Assembly: GCF_015291625.1 (NCBI RefSeq)
Contig: NZ_CP030047.1
Span: 8,550,501-8,614,500, forward strand
DNA: 64,000 nucleotides
Direction: 5' to 3'
Origin: Bradyrhizobium sp. CCBAU 53421
GTDB taxonomy: Bacteria; Pseudomonadota; Alphaproteobacteria; Rhizobiales; Xanthobacteraceae
Shown piece after piece: positions 60,784 through 64,000 of the stretch. The notes beneath the pieces are model-generated. The model saw only the letters and a program-made list of their open reading frames with translations, searched no databases and was not told the origin of the DNA. The translations under genes and the position numbers were made by a program. Position 1 is the first letter of the stretch. Every line of letters starts with the position of its first letter.

Positions 60784-61443
60784 TCAGAGGCTGTTGATGT
60801 CCTCGCTCTCCAGCACCGGCCTCGGGTAACCGTCGCGGGCCACCTTGAGCATGGCGCGGCCGAGCTGTTCCGATGTCGTCATGTAGCTCGGGGCAACGCG
60901 AACCAGGAACGACAGCAGCGGCGCGGTCGCGACATAGATCGCCTGCACCCAACCGGTCTTGGAGCGGACCCCGTGCAGCGGCTGGATCCCGGCCGGCCGG
61001 AACATATAGGCGGCCTTGAACGGCAACTTGAGCAGGTCGTTCTCGGTCTTGCCCTTCACCCGTGCCCACATCAGCGGGCCCTGCTCGGTGGAATCGGTGC
61101 TGCGTCCGCTGACATAGCTGAACACCATGCCCGGATTGAGCCGCGCCAGCACCGTCGCCGCAGCCAGCGTGATGTCGTAGGTGAGACGCCGGTAGCGCGC
61201 CTCGTCCATGCCGATCGAGGACACGCCGAGGCAGAAGAAGCAGGCGTCGTAGCCAGTGAGCTGCGGCTCGATCGCGCTGTAATCGGTGAAATTGTCGCAG
61301 GTCAGCTCGACCAGCCTGGCGTCGCGCTGCCCAGTCGGGCTGCGCCCAACCGCGAGCACACGCTCGACGCCGGGATCGAGCAGGCATTCGCGCAGCACGC
61401 CCTGCCCGACCATGCCGGTCGCGCCAAACAGAATGACCTTCAT
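60784..61443 (-). CDS. NAD(P)-binding Rossmann-fold oxidoreductase
   Basis: 219-residue atypical short-chain dehydrogenase/epimerase-like protein. The nucleotide-binding motif is VILFGATGMVGQGVLRE at the N-terminus; ACFFCLGVSSIGMDEARYRRLTYD and FSYVSGRSTDSTEQGPLMWARVKGKTENDLLKL follow. The C-terminus has a hydrophobic stretch (AIYVATAPLLSFLVRV). Substrate unknown. Confidence 0.85.
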   Translation of the reverse strand: MKVILFGATGMVGQGVLRECLLDPGVERVLAVGRSPTGQRDARLVELTCDNFTDYSAIEPQLTGYDACFFCLGVSSIGMDEARYRRLTYDITLAAATVLARLNPGMVFSYVSGRSTDSTEQGPLMWARVKGKTENDLLKLPFKAAYMFRPAGIQPLHGVRSKTGWVQAIYVATAPLLSFLVRVAPSYMTTSEQLGRAMLKVARDGYPRPVLESEDINSL

Positions 61444-61536
61444 GCGCTGTGCTCCTTTGCCGCGCTGTGCGTTTCACTAGTGGTGCACAAAAATATCTTT
61501 GTGCGCGAATCTCGTGAGGAGGGCACGTCAGTCAGG

Positions 61537-61700
61537 CTCCCTCCCCCCTTGCGGGGGAGGGCTGGGGAGAGGGGTAAGCCCCGGGCGAGATGGGCGACGA
61601 AGCAGTTGGTATCGCAATCTTGTTAGCGGCAAGAATTCGAGGGAGCGCGTCGTGTGGCTACCCCTCTCCCTAACCCTCCCCCGCAAGGGGGGAGGGAACC
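61537..61700. repeat. Long intergenic inverted repeat
   Basis: Arms of about 40 bases face each other, starting CTCCCTCCCCCCTTGCGGGG near 61538 and ending near 61700 as CCCCGCAAGGGGGGAGGGAA. Repeats of this composition are scattered between genes in rhizobial chromosomes. It fills much of the 341-base gap 61444-61784, where I see no gene. Confidence 0.75.
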
Positions 61701-61784
61701 CTTTCGTCGGTGGCTCCCTTACGTACGTGCGCCTAGGCTGCGTTGGTCGAGGCGGCACTGACGCAGAGCGCAGGCTCTCTCACC

Positions 61785-62609
61785 TCACCCCTTGATGAAC
61801 GCCAACAGATCCCTGTTGATGGTCTCGGCCTCCGTCGTCGGCATGCCGTGCGGAAAGCCCTTGTAGGTCTTCAGCGTGCCGTTCTTCAGAAGCTTGGCCG
61901 ACAGCGGAGCGGAATCGGCATAGGGCACGATCTGGTCGTCGTCGCCATGCATCACCAGCACCGGCACGTTGATCTTCTTCAGGTCCTCGGTGAAGTCGGT
62001 CTGCGAGAACGCGACGATGCCGTCGTAATGCGCTTTCGCGCCGCCCATCATGCCCTGCCGCCACCAGTTCTGGATCACGGCTTCCGACGGCTTTGCGCCG
62101 GGCCGGTTGTAGCCATAGAACGGCCCGGCCGGCAGATCGCGGTAGAATTGCGAGCGGTTGGCTGCGAGCTGCGCCTGCAGCCCGTCGAACACCGACTTCG
62201 GCAGGCCGCCGGGATTGGCCGCCGTCTGCACCATCAGGGGCGGCACCGCGCTGAGGATCGCGGCCTTCGCGACCCGGCTCTCGCCGTGACGGGCGATGTA
62301 ATGCACGACTTCGCCGCCGCCGGTGGAATGGCCGACATGGACGGCGTTCTTCAGATCGAGATGCGCGGTGACGGCAGCGAGGTCGTCGGCGTAGTGGTCC
62401 ATGTCGTGGCCGTCGGCGACCTGGGCGGAGCGGCCGTGGCCGCGGCGGTCATGGGCGACGACGCGGAAGCCGTGACCCACGAAGAACAGCATCTGCGCGT
62501 CCCAGTCGTCCGACGACAGCGGCCAGCCATGGCTGAACACGATCGGCTGACCCGAACCCCAATCCTTGTAGAAGATGTCGACGCCGTCTTTGGTGGTGAT
62601 GGTGGGCAT
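61785..62609 (-). CDS. Alpha/beta hydrolase (non-haem chloroperoxidase/esterase type)
   Basis: 274-residue alpha/beta hydrolase. [13 protein letters not shown] forms the oxyanion loop, [13 protein letters not shown] carries the nucleophile Ser-95, [11 protein letters not shown] an acid around Asp-225, and KGFPHGMP the His-254. Members of this group are annotated as cofactor-free haloperoxidases or arylesterases, and the natural substrate is unknown. Cytoplasmic (no signal peptide). Confidence 0.9.
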   Translation of the reverse strand: MPTITTKDGVDIFYKDWGSGQPIVFSHGWPLSSDDWDAQMLFFVGHGFRVVAHDRRGHGRSAQVADGHDMDHYADDLAAVTAHLDLKNAVHVGHSTGGGEVVHYIARHGESRVAKAAILSAVPPLMVQTAANPGGLPKSVFDGLQAQLAANRSQFYRDLPAGPFYGYNRPGAKPSEAVIQNWWRQGMMGGAKAHYDGIVAFSQTDFTEDLKKINVPVLVMHGDDDQIVPYADSAPLSAKLLKNGTLKTYKGFPHGMPTTEAETINRDLLAFIKG

Positions 62610-62635
62610 TTGATTGCTCCTTTTGTTGCCAATGC

Positions 62636-62726
62636 GTCATTCCGGGGCACGCGAAGCGTGAACCCGGAATCCAGAGATTAGATTGCGAGATTCCGGGTTC
62701 GACGCTGCGCGTCGTCCCGGAATGAC
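62636..62726. repeat. Intergenic palindromic repeat
   Basis: GTCATTCCGGGGCACGCGAA at the left and GTCGTCCCGGAATGAC at the right are complementary ends around a central CCGGAAT/ATTCCGG pair. This is a common repeated element of Bradyrhizobium-group genomes. It fills the gap between the hydrolase and the next gene. Confidence 0.8.
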
Positions 62727-62740
62727 GAGGTGTTGTCAGA

Positions 62741-63250
62741 TCAGGCGAACGTGACCGGCCTGAACCGGCGCCAGGCGCCGATGATCATCACGGCGAAGAA
62801 CACCAGCACGATGCCCTGCACCGCCGCGAACACCGGCCCGGACGGCGGGTTCGGCGGCACCGCCGGCGCCAGCGCCTGCAGCGCCGGCACCTTGAGGAAG
62901 CTCTGGATGACGAGCACGAAGACGTTGAGATAGAGCGAGACCATCGCGGTCACGATATAGATCGGGCGCCAGGCGCCCTTGAGCTGCATCGCATACAGCG
63001 CGATGCAGGCGATCGCGAGCAGCACCAGCGAGAGTGCGCCGATGATATGTGACGGTAGCAGCTTCTCGGTCACCAAGGGCGGGATCACGAAGCCGGTGGC
63101 GCTGGTCAGGATCGTGAACAGGAGGAAGATCGAAGTCAGCCCGGGCATCGCGCGCGAGCCGAGCAGGCCGAACATCACGATGACGCCAGCGACAATTCCG
63201 ATCAGGCTGATAATGACGTGCACAAGCACCAGCGTCGTCATGTGGAGCAC
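62741..63250 (-). CDS. Hypothetical integral membrane protein
   Basis: 169 residues with four hydrophobic segments (about 4-28, 38-62, 70-90 and 97-118), plus a possible C-terminal one (142-160). It opens MLHMTTLVLVHVIISLIGIVAGVIVMFGLLGS. Inner-membrane protein with no domain I can name. Alone on its strand between two palindromic repeats. A second Met three codons downstream is an alternative start. Confidence 0.75.
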   Translation of the reverse strand: MLHMTTLVLVHVIISLIGIVAGVIVMFGLLGSRAMPGLTSIFLLFTILTSATGFVIPPLVTEKLLPSHIIGALSLVLLAIACIALYAMQLKGAWRPIYIVTAMVSLYLNVFVLVIQSFLKVPALQALAPAVPPNPPSGPVFAAVQGIVLVFFAVMIIGAWRRFRPVTFA

Positions 63251-63365
63251 TCCCCGTTGAGAACCCGCACCACGTTACGATGCGTCCTTGAAAATTGCTA
63301 CATGGTTCGATGGCAGGATGGCCGACAGCTCATGAGAAATTTTGCCAAGGCCAGATTTTGATTGA

Positions 63366-63471
63366 CCGTCATCCTGAGGAGCGCGTCTTCGCGTGTCTCG
63401 AAGGATGCACGGCCCGGCTGGTGGCCGATTCATCCTTCGAGACGCCGCTACGCGGCTCCTCAGGATGACGG
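63366..63471. repeat. Intergenic palindromic repeat, copy 1
   Basis: CCGTCATCCTGAGGAGC at the left and GCTCCTCAGGATGACGG at the right are inverted, with an inner CTCGAAGGATG/CATCCTTCGAG pair. A near-identical copy lies at 63871-63974. Confidence 0.85.
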
Positions 63472-63527
63472 GGATAGTCCGTGCATACGTCAGATGGCGC
63501 GGCATGTGCGCCTCGTGAGACATTGAA

Positions 63528-63836
63528 TCAATAATAGCGCGGGATCGGCCCGTTATGCGGCGTCTTGCGCTTCGACAGGTCGAACAGCACCTCGTCGACA
63601 TAGCACCAGCCCCAGCCTTCCGGCGGATCGTAGCCCTCGATCACGGGATGGCCGGTGGCGTGGAAATGCGCCGTCGCATGCCGGTTCGGCGAGTCGTCGC
63701 AGCAGCCGACATGGCCGCAGGTCCGGCAGATCCGCAGATGCAGCCAGCGGCTGCCGCTCTTCAGGCATTCCTCGCAGCCGAGCGCACTCGGCGTGACATC
63801 CTGGATGCCCGCGATATGGGTGCAGCCCTTTGTCAT
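63528..63836 (-). CDS. UBP-type zinc-finger protein
   Basis: 102-residue ubiquitin-hydrolase-type zinc finger (ZnF-UBP) protein. CTHIAGIQDVTPSALGCEECLKSGSRW, HLRICRTCGHVGCCDDSPNRHATAHFHATGHPV supply the Cys/His zinc ligands, and CYVDEVLFDL ends the domain. Bacterial members are small stand-alone proteins of unknown role. Start at 63836 (MTKGCTHIAG); the longer frame passes through a repeat. Confidence 0.88.
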   Translation of the reverse strand: MTKGCTHIAGIQDVTPSALGCEECLKSGSRWLHLRICRTCGHVGCCDDSPNRHATAHFHATGHPVIEGYDPPEGWGWCYVDEVLFDLSKRKTPHNGPIPRYY

Positions 63837-63870
63837 TTGCGACCTCGTATCTGAAGTGAGCTCTTTTGAA

Positions 63871-63974
63871 CCGTCATCCTGAGGCGCGAGCGGAGCGAGC
63901 CTCGAAGGATGCACGGCCCGCATTGTGGCCGATTCATCCTTCGAGACGCCGCTTCGCGGCTCCTCAGGATGACG
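63871..63974. repeat. Intergenic palindromic repeat, copy 2
   Basis: Same element as 63366-63471: CCGTCATCCTGAGG at the left, CCTCAGGATGACGG at the right, inner GGATGCACGGCCCG and GGCCGATTCATCCTTCGAGA shared with copy 1. The two copies flank the zinc-finger gene in direct orientation. Confidence 0.85.
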
Positions 63975-64000
63975 GAGGAAAAGCTACACCGACGGACTCC

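Noticed and set aside
1..64000. Tyrosine integrase or IS transposase
   Set aside because: I found no tyrosine integrase motifs and no transposase frame in the window.

Overview
The window is GC-rich alphaproteobacterial DNA, most likely Bradyrhizobium or a close Bradyrhizobiaceae relative. The evidence is the chromosomal block hisD–UPF0262–phosphatase–maf–yacG–tRNA-Phe at the right, together with intergenic palindromes of a kind I associate with that family (58319-58369, 62636-62726, and two copies at 63366-63471 and 63871-63974). Everything left of the tRNA-Phe gene (56343-56418) reads as one large integrative and conjugative element (ICE) or genomic island. Its left end lies outside the window. 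Its right end is at the tRNA, where a large serine recombinase gene runs into the antisense of the tRNA.

Layout. (1) 1-16.6 kb, all on the minus strand: a Trb-type mating-pair formation operon (trbB-C-D-E-J-K-L-F; trbG and trbI would follow off the left edge), an MFS transporter apparently inserted between trbB and the upstream ribbon-helix-helix gene, the coupling protein TraG, an RlxS-like relaxase, a lytic transglycosylase, the TraF peptidase, a DUF2840 protein, three iterons, a RepA-like initiator and an RdfS-like excisionase. (2) 16.7-18.3 kb: a compact switch resembling the one that controls ICEMlSym(R7A) in Mesorhizobium. It has an FseA-like activator split into two ORFs that join by a +1 frameshift, a QseM-like DUF2285 antiactivator, and a divergent QseC-like HTH repressor with a palindrome between the last two. 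(3) 18.5-23.4 kb: plasmid-type maintenance genes (DUF932, DUF736, ParB-like). Two of them have leaders that share collinear conserved blocks, and the third has a large hairpin leader. (4) 23.8-32.6 kb: cargo, namely a secreted nuclease, DNA polymerase IV, a TolA-like coiled-coil protein, RNase Z, Ku, and a large RecB-like nuclease/RNase H-like/SF1 helicase fusion. (5) 32.9-54 kb: a defence-like island with an HTH regulator coupled to a CoiA-like nuclease; an Hsp70/actin-fold ATPase coupled to a RapA/SNF2-like helicase; a divergent RecD-like helicase fused to a PD-(D/E)XK domain; a Res/Mod restriction-modification pair; and an SMC/Rad50-like ATPase with a tiny partner. (6) 54.5-56.4 kb: small ORFs and the serine recombinase. 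(7) 56.3-64 kb: tRNA-Phe and core chromosome.

How the genes may work together (inference from family knowledge): QseC/QseM hold FseA in check. When FseA is made by frameshifting and released, it turns on rdfS, and RdfS redirects the recombinase to excise the element. RepA and the iterons may keep the excised circle replicating. Relaxase, TraG, TraF and the Trb channel transfer it. The defence island and the repair genes are cargo. The points most worth checking are the fseA frameshift, the duplicated leader elements, the Hsp70/RapA/RecD-nuclease cluster and the tRNA-encoded C-terminus of the recombinase.
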